Shown in pieces: positions 35,871 to 47,250 of a stretch of 64,000 nt of DNA. The stretch is taken from assembly GCA_014871385.1 (NCBI GenBank), contig CM026428.1, forward strand, positions 15,920,162 through 15,984,161. Direction: 5' to 3'. Both the position numbers and the translations under genes were made by a program. How positions within the stretch are numbered: position 1 is the first letter of the stretch; each line of letters opens with the position of its first letter. A model generated the notes under the pieces. The model did no database searches. It saw only the letters and a list, made by a program, of their open reading frames with translations, and was not told the origin of the DNA. Source of the stretch: Ceratodon purpureus (Eukaryota; Streptophyta; Bryopsida; Pseudoditrichales; Ditrichaceae).

Positions 35871-38278
35871 CATAATCCAAAAGACAAAGCTGATTCTAAT
35901 ACGTTCAATATTAACCTATTACATGATGACTCATCAATTGTACCTTCACTTGGTGACTCATCCTTTGTCAGTTTTTCTCCATCTTCACCATCCATTCCAA
36001 CTCTCCTTAAACTCCATTGTAAGTCTTCTGAATTGAGCATTTCTAAATGAGCATGCGGAAGTGAGCATCCTAAATGAATGAGTCACTACTGGAAAGGCCA
36101 CTGAGCAAAAATGCCAACAAGTAAATAGGTGAAAAGCACTGGCGATGTAGCAATAAATTAAAGTCTCTTTCTTTATTGTCGATGAATTTGACCTCAGTTT
36201 CACCGGTAAGTAAAAAGGCTCTATGCATGTAGCATAATTTGCTTTAATGCATTTGAGGCTCAAATTCATTCAATTATCCAATATTGGATAAATAAAGTCC
36301 TTGTGAACTCTCCACTCTAATCAAAGAGTTATTGTTTAAAAAATTAATACATTTTTTTTCTTTACAACCTAAATGGTAAATCACTCAATACGTTTGTATA
36401 ATTTTACACATTTGTCTCCTTGCCTTGTATTGCTTCTCTAATTTTCTTTGTGAGGCCAGAGCAATTAAAAAAATAAAAAAATAAAGGGTGAAAGGGACAC
36501 CTTCATAATAATTCCAAGTTTTCAATCACAATTGGTTCATCATTGAAGGAAATAACCAAAATCTACCTTGGGTATAAAAAGTAGTAATTTTTTTGATATG
36601 TGATAACATCTTGATTGGTTTTCCTTCAAAGATATGCTTGCTTAATAATAAGTTGAGGATTGTGGTATACATTGCAATAAAATTCTTTTCAACAACAATG
36701 AGGCTGGAAAGATTGCATTTATTGCAAACGTATTTGTTACGAATTGTTATTAAATAACAACTGCTAGTGTCCCATAATCTAAAATGAAATTATTGCTGAT
36801 GTCCCATAATTATTAAAAATAAAATGAAATTAACGTAATACAATTTATCATCAATTCTTTTAAAACAATTTATTGATAGATTGAAAATAATTTCTTCAAA
36901 ATAATATACCTTTCCTGTTGCAGCTGGATTGTAGCCTACATTTTATATGATTATACTTTTTTCTCAACATGGATAACACTGTAGACATTGAAAAATGCTA
37001 ATCTTCCTAAAAAAAAACCATAATATGTAGACCACTATTTGAACTTCAACAATGTTATATTTTTTCTAAACCAAGAACCAAGTGCTATTATGTTGTTATC
37101 ATTTTTACTGTATCCATCAACTATTATTCATTAGACAAGGTGTCCAAGTATATAAAGTAGAAATAACTCTTCTCATTCATAACCATAATTCTATTAATGC
37201 TCTTCTCTCTTCTTTGCTCCCTCTTGTCTCTTTCCTACAACATGCAAATCAAACCACTTTTGACCTAGTATATTGAGTAACTGCATCTTTGCACTGCCAT
37301 AAGATCCAAACTTACGTTTTATTCATAATGACTTTACGCGCCTCTAATACCAATCATACAAACAACAATAGATGTTATTGTCCACTGTTATTGTCCATTG
37401 TAAAATTAGGTAATGGTGTTACAACAATAGAACCTCAAAAAGAACTCGTTCTCACGACCATTTGATATGACGCTGATACATATGGTAGAGTTGACTTTCA
37501 TGACAATTATCAAATGACTCCACAGACCTGTTAGTTATATGAAAATTCTTTACATAAGTAAATAATTTATCATTCAACCTCGCTTCATGTTGTTTAATTT
37601 TAGGGTACAATAAACTAACAATGATTGTAGTATATCCTCCTCAATTGCGTAAATTACAATGGACAGAGGGATGTTTTATATCTTGGCTTGAATTCCAATT
37701 TCTATATCCAGACAACATCTTTCCTTCAAATGCCACATCTTTATTACTCCATAGAATCCACCAACTTTGGCTTGGATTTGGCCGTAGCAACAAGACCATT
37801 TGTTAGGCAATAGAAGAAGATGCAATAAAACATACAAAAGAATTGGATAGGAAAATGTGAGATTGCATTAGAATGTGAGAATATATGGCCTATTATATTT
37901 GACAAATTCCATCAAATTTCATTAATTGTACCACATTCTGAACCCAATCAAAACTTCTTTACTAACACCACGTTCTTTTACCTAGGGGCTTAAAGTAGAA
38001 CACTATGATAAGGATTTAAGGTAGAAGACAATGCTAGGGATTCAATGTAATGCACAATAATAAGGAGGGGGCTTTGCTTGAGAGGTGCAACAATAGGGAG
38101 GAGGGCTTTGCCTGTGGTAGGGAGGAGGTGCTTCACATTAGGGGTTGCATGTGAGAGGGAATTATCCTAGTGTGAAGTGTGAAAAAGGTTATAGTTGGAC
38201 CATTGGACTTTTCAACCCCCATCCATGAGGAACGTCTGTATATAGTTTTTGCCCTAGGGGACAACGCCAATAAATGAT
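35870..38278. other. AT-rich intergenic DNA
   Basis: No gene or complete element is supported. 38050-38170 is a GGAGGGGGCTTTGC-rich low-complexity patch. Confidence 0.4.
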
Positions 38279-38350
38279 GTAGACCATGTAGAATGATGAG
38301 TATGTAGACCATGTAGAATGATAAGTATGTAAACCATATAGAATGATGAA
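38279..38350. repeat. 25-bp tandem repeat, about three copies
   Basis: GTAGACCATGTAGAATGATG plus AGTAT occurs at 38279-38303, again with one change at 38304-38328, and a diverged partial copy runs 38329-38350. It ends only a few bases before the TIR element beginning at 38359. Confidence 0.85.
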
Positions 38351-38358
38351 GGGCGATT

Positions 38359-39197
38359 TACACTATGAACCATGAAGATTGACCAAGAGAATTAAAATTA
38401 TTTCATGGTCACGGCTCTTAGTCTAGAGTCGTGACCATGAAAAATAAAAAATCATTTTTTAAATGTCTTGGTCACTTCTTATAAGGTAAAAGCTCATATT
38501 TCCGACCATGTTGTATTTCCGACCCCTACTCTTCTGGAGCGTGGTTGAAATATCACCCCGTTTGGTTTTAGAAAGTGTCCCAAGAGTGCTCTAATTACGT
38601 CCATGCCATGGAAAACTCAGTAGTTGTGATTGGTGCAAAAGTCGTTTATCCTCAAAATCCAATATCTCATGAAAACCACAACTCTATGATCGGTTAATGG
38701 TCACTCTATGCTTCTGGGCTTAAAAATTCATAGAAAATTGTAGAAGTACTCAAAAATGTATTTTTTTTGGGAGGATGCTTTTGCACTAGCTTTGCGGAGC
38801 TTCCAAAAATGATAAACTTTTTCTTTCATAGGTCTAAGTATGCAAATCTAAATTTCTATCGAGAATTGGCCCCTCTACTTTAGTATTAAGTGGATTTGGA
38901 CTAGGATGACTTTGGGCCAAATTTCTAAAACAAATAATTAAAATATAGAATTTTGGCCAATCATTGATTTTTGGTCCAACAATCTCCTTAATTTCCATCA
39001 AACCGACCTCTTTGCTTCACTAGATGGAAAACATGAAACATTATCAACTCACGAAAAAACAACACATTTAGGTGACCTCAAACTTCGCAATCAATCTCCT
39101 ATTTTTAAAATAGTGGAAATCAAAGTTGGACCAAGACGACTTTCTTGGCCTATGACAGATTTTAGAGGGCGTGTCAATCTCCGTGGTCCATAGTGTA
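38359..39197. mobile_element. Nonautonomous DNA transposon with TACACTATG terminal inverted repeats
   Basis: The left end, starting TACACTATGAACCATGAAGA, matches the reverse complement of the right end, starting TACACTATGGACCACGGAGA. The similarity extends through ATTGAC, about 26 bp with a few changes. The unit is 839 bp including a terminal TA at each side. If the ends are read as CACTATG, they are flanked by TA on both sides, compatible with Tc1/mariner-type TA duplication. The CACTA start also recalls the CACTA superfamily, but a 3-bp duplication is not exact (TTA versus TAA). No transposase is encoded. A subterminal hairpin is listed separately. Confidence 0.65.
38401..38442. repeat. 18-bp subterminal hairpin in the TIR element
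   Basis: Arms 38401-38418 (TTTCATGGTCACGGCTCT) and 38425-38442 are reverse complements except for one position, with a 6-nt loop. The hairpin lies 42 bp inside the left end of the element. Subterminal palindromes are common transposase or host-factor targets; a role here is inference. Confidence 0.8.
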
Positions 39198-39540
39198 ATC
39201 CCGTGAGAATCAAGTTGCAAGGCCTTCAATCGACACAAAACTCAAACATTTTGCAAAAACATGGTTTGTGATTCTCGTCGCTGTCATAGCTAAGCGCTCC
39301 TCTGAACAAGGCTTTCTTTAACGAAGTCAATCATGAACCGAATTGGCCTTTGGCTGAACAAAAGCCATCAACAAATGTGCAGGTGCGATCAGATAATACC
39401 CATATTGGAGTTCTACTGAAGATGCGCCCATGTCTTTACATGACAAGCCCAACCATCGTTATGGATATGGCTCGGCAGTGCAATTGACGAGCTTCGGGAC
39501 CTTTGAGAAGTATGGATGTGGAAGTTGGTCCCCATTTGCG

Positions 39541-41670
39541 TTATTGAGTTTTCTCGGAGGCATCATTGAAAATTGCTCGTCGCATTCCTGTGAACCATGC
39601 CCAATATCCTTCAGATTTGCCTTCTCCTTCCTTCTCATTACTGGTGCTCACCCCAACAGCAGCATCTGTTTTTGGTCTATCCACTTCCTGTACAAAAACA
39701 TCGGTACGATGACGTTACAGACTAACCAGAATTGCTACAGCCTCAACAAAATCTCAGGAATGTGTGCCACGATTGTACATTCCTTGTGTAACGAAAAGTG
39801 GCAAACTTCAAAGCATGAAGATTTGTAATGCTACGAACTAGCCTTCTGCTCTATCAATACACCGAATATAACCCTAAATGAGGTATTCAGCGAAGAGAAT
39901 GTAAGTTGATATTAGACAAAAACTTCGCCTAGGAGTTTCTCTATGCGAAGTTCTGGTATCAGGTACAATTGCTTCAACTACACACGTTATGCATACCAAG
40001 ACCCCAGGCTTTGATCAGTCTTTTGAAAATCGACAGAAGAAAGTACAACTAACTCTTGTATTCCTTGGGTGAATGCAGCAAGAAAGTGTCCTGATTAACA
40101 ACCTGCTGTAGAATAGGCGGTTTGTTCTCTTGAGGAGAAACAGTGGCTTGCCCTGCTGTGTTTGGTGGAGGATTTCCAGTATTTGGTGGAGAATTTCCAG
40201 TCTTTTGTAACGCTGGCTCCAATCGCGATAGTTTCTCCTCCATGGCCTCGAGCCGTAGTCTTAATGCTTCCAAGTCTGGGTTTCTTGAGTTTAGCATAGC
40301 AGCAACTTCTTCAAGCTCTACACCCACCTCAATCCCTAACTCCGCTTCAACTAACTTTTCAATTCTAGCATCTCGATCCTGCACACATACCAGCCCGCCG
40401 TGTCAGCGTCATCGAAACATCCCATGAGAAGGCATTTTCATCTGCACTACCCGTAAATACAGTCCATGAATTTGACAGAAATAGCAGAGAAATCACCTTC
40501 ATCATTTGACGTTGATCATATCGAGAATATTGAGCAAAAGCGTACACAGCTGCACACATTTCAGGATCACGATGAATGAGCAAACTGCTCATAGAGTACA
40601 CCAAGGTCTAGCAAAGGAAAAGCTCCGAATTCCTTTTCTCTGGACGAGAAAAATTAAAGAGTAAAAACTAAAATGCCAACACAAGTTATCTGTCAATTAG
40701 ATGGATAGCGCTTCAAAACAACAATATGACTAGCAAACACCTTAGGCAAATTTCTTCGTGTATCATAGAAATGATTAAGAGTATGTTAATAGCTCTCTTG
40801 AATTATAATCTTGAACGTGAACGTGTAGAAACCGCCTTAAACTAGCCTCATAACAGCCAACAACGACAAGAATTATGTCTGGATGTGCAACTCTAACGTC
40901 TACAATGTGAAGCGATAGAGGTGTCTAGACAATGTGCATCAACTGCAGTGGAGGCGAAGGGAAGAAGACAATTACCTAAAGGCGGCAAACAAGCAAAAAA
41001 AAATTGCACGAGATGAAAATCCCACCTGACAAGTCCACATATTACAAAATCTCTTAATAATACCTACTAAACTTCAACCTTTTGCAGATTCCCCCTCATT
41101 CTGCTACTGCTCATATTCGATATTCATTCACATACAAACGCAGCAATTGAGTCCTAAACTGCAAGGAAATCTACAAGAGCGTAGAGCCTTTTATCATATT
41201 CCCTCATGTCATCCATGGACAAGATTACTTAAAAGCCTAATTCTGAAGATCCAATGTGACTACAAAATTGACTCCTAAACCCTAAACCCTAAGTCGGGAC
41301 TCATTACAATTTCACCCTTTGATTCAGTCTTCGTGCGTCGAGGGAAGTGGTGCAAACCAAAGAATCAATACGCAGCCGATCACTCGTTCAATTGATGCTG
41401 TGACAGAGAAGAGAAAAACTCTTACCCAAATTTACGCTCATCCTGACCCGACGACATGAGCAGGCGAGCAGCTGTCTGAAAATCCAGCCGATCTTCTCGA
41501 GCAGCGTCTTCCAGAGCCTTCCGGGTCACTTCTTCGTCGCTCATCCGCACAATGTCCGACCCAGACCTGTCCGAAAACGCACGACACCGGTCCAAACCCC
41601 TGGAGCCCCGCCATGGACGTTCTCTCTGAACCGAGACAGCAATTCTCCTAAGCGCAAACTGAACCGCCAT
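39541..41670 (-). CDS. Mitochondrial-type membrane/coiled-coil protein (conserved, unnamed)
   Basis: Minus-strand exons: 41670-41426, 41025-40976 (50 nt), 40549-40497 (53 nt), 40378-40103, 39687-39541. All GT-AG junctions are in phase, giving 256 aa. The N terminus is Arg-rich and acid-free for about 35 residues (FALRRIAVSVQRERPWRGSR), as in mitochondrial presequences. A helical region (SDEEVTRKALEDAAREDRLD) leads to KFGWDFHLVQFFFACLPPLA, then VYAFAQYSRYDQRQ, a likely membrane-embedded segment at about 87-105. A coiled coil follows at 150-180 (LEALRLRLEAMEEKLSRLEP), then a Pro/Asn linker. The tail contains GYWAWFTGMRRAIF. The FGxDFHLVQFFF pattern looks like a conserved plant organellar protein, but I cannot name the family. 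The two tiny exons carry the membrane segment and are only found by phase matching. Confidence 0.8.
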
Positions 41671-42619
41671 CTCCAGAGAACTAAATTCGCAAACCCATCT
41701 GCAAATAATCTACACCCTACCACCATTTCCATGCACCATTGGTGCACTCCCACCGATCCCACTCAACAAATTCCCACAAACCTCAAATCATCAGAACCTG
41801 CACATACATCTCAGTGCCTCCAAAATACTCAAAAAAATAAATCCTTCACTTGGCAGGAAACCATGTTGACGTCATAAAAACTCAGGACCCACATCACAGT
41901 GGCATGATCTCTCTTCTCTATGGGAAAATTCTTCCAGGAAAGAAAAACAGAGGTTGAAGGAGACAGGGCACGACATGTCATCCAGGTTTCTTTGAAACTT
42001 CTAACTTGAAGGAAATATATTCGTTATGCGAATGGTTTCCGTCCACAGAAGCTCACGCCCTTTCCAGTTTCCACCGAACCCTGTCTTGAAAAGTGGAGAC
42101 GCCATCTCAGATCTGTGAGAAGACAATCGGTGCAGAGGACGCAGACCCACATTAAAGGGTTGCTTGTTGCTTCCAAATTTGGGTCTCTTGTCGAGGTCAC
42201 GGAGCGTTGATCAGGTGTGCGATTTTGCAGAGTTCGGTGTTGGAGTTTGTGCTGTGAATGTGGTGCTTAGGGTACAGTGCATTTCAGTGTTTGTTTAACC
42301 GATCGGCATTTGAGAAGAGAGATCGGTTAATTGGGTTATGGTTTCAGGAATGTTTGATTAGTGCAGAGGATGTTTTGATGGTATCTGTTTGGGCTGTAGC
42401 CGAATGCGGAGAGATTGACGTCGGTCTTTGAAAAGGGATTTTCTTTGTTGTTCATCATGATGGTAATATGGTATGGACGAGTGGTTCTTAATCGTTCCGA
42501 GTAGAGGTTATGTTTACATGTTTCGTTGAGTTGGCTGTTCTGGTTTTGAGCGCCGCATGATTTTCTTTTGAGCAGGTTTGGCGGGGGTTCACGAATTCTT
42601 GGATTTGAAGGGGTTCGTT
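41671..42619. promoter_or_regulatory. Divergent promoter region
   Basis: The 949 bp between two outward-facing start codons (41670 minus and 42620 plus) must hold both promoters and leaders. A run of two ACCCTAA-type telobox-like units (CCTAAACCCTAAAC) occurs at about 41276-41289, inside the first intron of the left gene. No convincing TATA box was assigned. Confidence 0.45.
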
Positions 42620-43443
42620 ATGGCTCAGGCTTTGCTGTCGAAGGTGGCGTCCGCAGCCGAGTTTGTGGCGCTCCCTGGAGCAATTTTGGCGGCATATTTT
42701 ACGACGAGTCGCTCCACCGAGCCCAAACGAGGTCGTAAGTGATGGAGCTTCTAGTTTCTTTGTGTGCTCTGCCTGCACACAAATATACACACCGCTATTT
42801 TTCCCTTCCATTCATACATTTTTGGTGGTTTCGTGGAGAGAAATGTTGCTTTTCCGAAATGTGATGTTCATACGCATGTGCATCGTATGCATGATGTAAT
42901 AAACGGCCTTGGTTGAACAATTTTCATTGCAATGCTACATGTGAAAGTTGTCATGATGTGCATGATGCTCGCTGGTTGCAGAGTGACTGGACGTGTGTAG
43001 AGTGAATGCTTTCCTTCATGTGGGTAGTTGTAATTACAACTGGATTAGCAATGCAAGCTGTGTCAAATATTTGCATCTGCTCGGCTCGTCTTCTATTTCT
43101 CTTCAAGAATTCAATGAGCTATGTTGAGTGAAATGAAAAACTGTCTCAACTTGATCATTAGATTGTGGCATTTCCTGGTGCAAGCGTTCTTACATTGGTG
43201 GTGCCTAATATTGTCTTGAATCTCAAATAGATACCTCCCTCTTATTTTGTTGGGGCACAGACAGGCTACGCTAAGCCGAGTGCTCCTCAGTCAAGTGGAA
43301 GCTCTCAGTCAAGTGGAAGTTCTCAGTCAAGTGATTCAGGCAACAAGCGGAATACTTGGTCCTCCTCAAATTCTTCAGGCCCCATCAAGTACGATGATGG
43401 AAAGGATCATGAGCCACCTTGGCAACCTAAAAGCAGATGGTGA
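42620..43443 (+). CDS. 97-aa small protein (unrecognised)
   Basis: Two exons: 42620-42734 and 43265-43443, with donor GGTC|GTAAGT and acceptor CACAGACAG. The phase closes to TGA. The N-terminal 30 residues are hydrophobic and helical (MAQALLSKVASAAEFVALPG, then AILAAYF) and could be a membrane anchor or targeting helix. A Ser/Gln repeat (QSSGSSQSSGSSQSS) follows, encoded by a TCAAGTGGAAGCTCTCAG repeat. The tail is polar and ends PPWQPKSRW. The alternative acceptor four bases upstream gives an early stop, supporting the chosen junction. The small exon-intron structure and ORF integrity argue for a real gene; no family is known to me. Confidence 0.6.
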
Positions 43444-44718
43444 TACACATCCACCGATGGTATAGGTGCTGAGCGAACTTTTCTTCGGGTCTCTATGTTT
43501 TCATTGTCTGCCGCGTTGAGAAACATCTCTTTTGCTGTGTTTGTCTAGAAGCCTAAATGTCAAATTTTATACCGATTCAGATTTTATGACTTAAAAGGAA
43601 TTTGAGATAGCAGCCTAAAAAATCTGACTATTGTGTGAATTGTAGCATTGCTTCACCCGAAGTCACAGGATGACATAACTGTGGAAGTAGGCACAGAAGC
43701 CGAAACTGAATTTTGCAGTCATTCCATCCTTAAAAACTAGTTTTTCTTGAGTTACAGACCACACCAAGTTCTTGACAGTGGAGGCTGGATGCAAGTGTCT
43801 CTGGCTGCCTTGCCGATTGATGGAATGGCCTTTGCGCAGGCACCAAGGATTAAGCAGATAGGAAAAAACATAGCCTGATTAAACCACACAAGTGGAATTG
43901 AGTTGGATATGAGCAGCAATTAATACCATCGGAAAAATCACTCCAAAGGGACAAGCGTGTGTGAGGCTGATTCAGTCTGAAGTCATGGGAAAAGCATGTC
44001 CTCAGCGTAGTACTTATCCAATGGAAGTCCACAACATTGGGTAAAGGGATTGATCGGAGAATACTCGGGAATTCTATGCTACTTCGGACTTGCCAAGCTA
44101 ATACTTTCGCAATCTCTCTCTGTCGATATCCTGACTTTAAATCCTCACAGCCTAATAGGCAGTCCACTGAGTAGTTGCTCATCACATTCGGATTGAGTTG
44201 GTTCTATCCTGGTCTCCAACAAAGCAGTTGGGAGTTTATCTAAGCGCTAGACACAAGAATATCAAAACATCACACCTGAACGTATGCTAATGCTTCCAAC
44301 TACATTCGACATAAGTATCGTGGGCTTAAACAATTTCCCACTCACTACAGTTTCTCATTCACAATACATAAACTTGGCCTACAACAAATTGCTCAGAGTA
44401 ATTTAACTACACATGCAGATCAGGTCCAAACCAAAACATACATGTGATCGACCAAGGGCTTCAGAACACGGGCAACAACAAAAGCCATGCTGGACGTGTT
44501 CCCTACATCGACAGAGAACTCCTCGTTTCTAAGCAGGTGGAGATTATTCAATTTGAAATAGAGACAAAGAGATCCAACTGCAAAACATCTCGTGACAGTG
44601 TCCAAATATTACTGTTAAGTCCAAAGAATGTGCCTACGAAGGAATTAACTACAATGTGGACAAATCTGCAGATTCAAGGGGATAACTGTAAGCAACGTCT
44701 TCTATACAAGCGTAGGAA
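43444..44718. other. Convergent 3' flanks
   Basis: Holds 3' UTR of the 97-aa gene on the left and of the plastid membrane protein gene on the right. Remaining short frames show no family features. Confidence 0.4.
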
Positions 44719-45390
44719 TCAGAATTCCCCACTCGACTGTGGTGATCTATCGGTGTTGTATGGCACTCGATTTGGACCCACCTGGGGTGGCAGCTCTTCA
44801 GAGTCTAACAACAGATAGGGGTCCACATAAGGAGGAGGGCTCATTCGAGTGCCGCTGTGTAGAAATGCAGGACCGAAGTATAAATACGAAGCCAGGAAGA
44901 AAACAACGCTGGCTGCAATGAATGGCCAGAACGACAACCAGAAGGTGCCTCCCAGCTTCACAAGCTCCTGCCCTCTCGGGAGCAATCCATCAAGCCCCTC
45001 GCTGTTGAGAGCCATGGAGCGCTTCCTTTGATCCTCCTTGTCCCTCTCGTCCGTGAACTTGGGCGTCTCCGTCTCCTGTTCCTTGGTTTTGGTGTCTGTA
45101 TCCTTGGTCCCCACATCTTGGCCTAATTTCTTGCGCTTTGCAAGCTCGCGCATGAAGAGTGTTTCGGGTCGCTCCTCACCCGAGTCTTTGTCTTGCCCTC
45201 CCCAGCGCATCACCGTGCATCTCTTCACTGAGAAGCTCTTTTTCACCCTTAATTGACTATGGAGTGTACCGTTGCAGCCAACTGTTAGAGCAGATCTTAA
45301 GCCTCCCGATGATGTTATGGATGGGGCTGTATGCCTCAGGGTCATTGAAGAGGAAGCGGTGCACTTTAACACAACGCTTGCTGCTTCCAT
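44719..45390 (-). CDS. Plastid-targeted single-pass membrane protein (conserved-looking, unnamed)
   Basis: A single 223-aa exon. Residues 1-60 are Ser/Thr/Lys/Arg-rich without acids, as in chloroplast transit peptides. The middle is charged (TLFMRELAKRKKLG, then a Lys/Glu/Thr/Asp-rich stretch and ERDKEDQRKR). Then comes SEGLDGLLPRGQELVKLGG, which leads into a transmembrane helix at about 151-172 (WPFIAASVVFFLASYLYFGP). The tail is Pro-rich and polar. The combination RELAKRKKLG ... LPRGQELVKLGG looks like a conserved plant plastid protein, but I cannot name it or give it a function. The first ATG after the upstream stop was chosen. Confidence 0.75.
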   Translation of the reverse strand: MEAASVVLKCTASSSMTLRHTAPSITSSGGLRSALTVGCNGTLHSQLRVKKSFSVKRCTVMRWGGQDKDSGEERPETLFMRELAKRKKLGQDVGTKDTDTKTKEQETETPKFTDERDKEDQRKRSMALNSEGLDGLLPRGQELVKLGGTFWLSFWPFIAASVVFFLASYLYFGPAFLHSGTRMSPPPYVDPYLLLDSEELPPQVGPNRVPYNTDRSPQSSGEF

Positions 45391-47250
45391 AGTGTCAACT
45401 ACTGGCAGGACGATTTGCGGCTACCTTTACCATCAACTATCCAGTGAATTGGCCCAACAATAAATGACCTGCTCTAGCTGATCTTATAACTTTGATTTCT
45501 ATCTGCATAATCAACACAAGCCCACAAGAACAAAGCTTACGGTTTAACTTTTTGGGTCACGTAGAATTACTTAAATAACTATACAAGCAGCAAGATGAAC
45601 TCTACTACTTGACTAGTTTCCCAAACAATATTACTGCGGGATTGTAATTAGATGAAGGGTTTCAATTTCACAGCAAAAGAGTATGTGAATGCATTGTCAA
45701 ATTCAACCCCAACTACTCCTACACAAATCAATTCGAACTCATGAAGAAAAACAAATGCAGCGCCTGATAAAAATGATACAGCAAGTGCTAACACGAGCTA
45801 CAACCTCATCAGGACATATCACAACAATTCTACAGTATTGAACATATAATGAAGATGGTGATCATTCTGACATTGTGAATTGCCTTCAATGAATAAGGAA
45901 TATGATACCAAGCAACTACTCTGGCTCATCCTTGACAACACAGGTACTACTTTGACACGAAGCCACGACAAACACCTGGACAGCCACAACATTTAACTAC
46001 AATCCTACGACCCAAAGATGACCACTTTCTATCCATTCTTCCCCACACCTCCAACACATACCAAGTGCAGCGCATTCCAGATTCGGCCTACAATAATAAT
46101 TGCTAAACTACGAACGAAATCCTTGAAAATCAAAATGGATCTCACAGGAAAAATCTCCAAGCGAAACGATATCAAAAAGCAGTTTGGAAATCTCAAACCC
46201 GCAAGGATGCGACGACATGGGATTGCACAGCAGACTGACCTGGTTATCAAGCGGTAGACGAAATGCGCGAGCTGACGATCCCACTACAACGCCATGGCCG
46301 CGAAGTTGGAAGGACTGACGAAAATTATTCCATTCCGAAGCGCCCAAAATGGTACCAAAATGTACTTTCTATGCACACTGACAGCACGGTTGCATCGCCA
46401 CTGCACAGCATTCAAGCCTCAAGGCTGCCATGCGTAAGTTGTGCTCTAGGGCTCCGTTCGCCCTCCGACGAACGCTGCAACTTAGGGAAGGCAGATGATT
46501 CTCATCGCCTCGAGGTTGCGTAATTCGCAGTACAACTGCAGGGTGACGTAAAGCACTCGTGGGATTTTTCCACCACTAAGTTAACGGGCATCTGAATTTG
46601 TTTATCTTTTTGTATGTTATGTCGAGAACACCAAATGCAGCATGTTGTGGCCGCAATAGCCAGCCAGTGGATCCTCAGGTAAGTTAGTGCGAGGATTCTA
46701 TTCGTGTTAACCACCGGAGACGCACTCATTGAAATGGGTAAGAATCGTCAGTGAGGAGCTTTCAACTGGCAAGTTGAGGCAAGAGGATGAATCTCACAGT
46801 TGTGGAATTTCCTTATATTTTGTGGAAGTTCACATTCAAAGAAAAACAATCTCCAAACGGTGCAAATAGTTGGAATACAAAAGATACCCAAAAAGCCTGA
46901 TACACATTAGAATCCTGTGTTGAGTACATACATGACCATCTAGGCCACTTCGGGTAAGCATATCTACTCCCCTGTCATTTCGAGACTGACATGATCATCT
47001 CTAATCGGTAATTGTGATCTTGGCAGTAGCAGTAGGACGATGTGGTTCAACTCCAGTGAACTTGAGTGTAGACTCTGGTCCAGAATTGAGGGTAACTATA
47101 ACCAAAATTTCCTTGAAACTGGAACATGAGAGTATCTGAAAAGTGCATAAGAAATCTGCAACTTGTGACGTGATAAACCAATGTGTTGCTGCAGATTCAG
47201 GTGATATGTGCATACAAGAAACTCCTTTCAATAGGAGACGTCCGCTAGGA
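45391..47250. other. Intergenic: upstream of plastid protein gene, downstream of PCC1
   Basis: No supported gene in 1.9 kb. The left part is promoter/leader of the gene ending at 44719; the right few hundred bases are PCC1 3' UTR. A 79-codon plus-strand frame at 46018-46257 has no recognised feature. Confidence 0.4.

Noticed and set aside
36082..36120. CACTACTGGAAAGG as a CACTA transposon end
   Set aside because: No inverted partner end was found nearby.
39430..39828. Plus-strand 132-codon frame
   Set aside because: Antisense to the last exon and 3' flank of the mitochondrial-type gene, whose minus-strand frame joins upstream exons in phase.
40497..40607. Longer version of the third exon starting after TAG at 40608
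   Set aside because: It does not keep phase with the preceding exon, and the extra residues interrupt the FFFACLPPL-AVYAFAQY membrane segment; acceptor at 40550 is in phase.
46018..46257. 79-codon plus-strand frame rich in Lys/Arg
   Set aside because: Overlaps equally open minus-strand frames and has no recognisable feature.
46190..46330. tRNA-like sequence on the minus strand
   Set aside because: No cloverleaf or T-loop consensus could be formed.
47001..47200. Possible extra minus-strand exon (GPESTLKFTGVEP stretch) after PCC1
   Set aside because: The PCC1 frame already ends in an in-phase stop at 47251 with full family length; the stretch is more likely 3' UTR.
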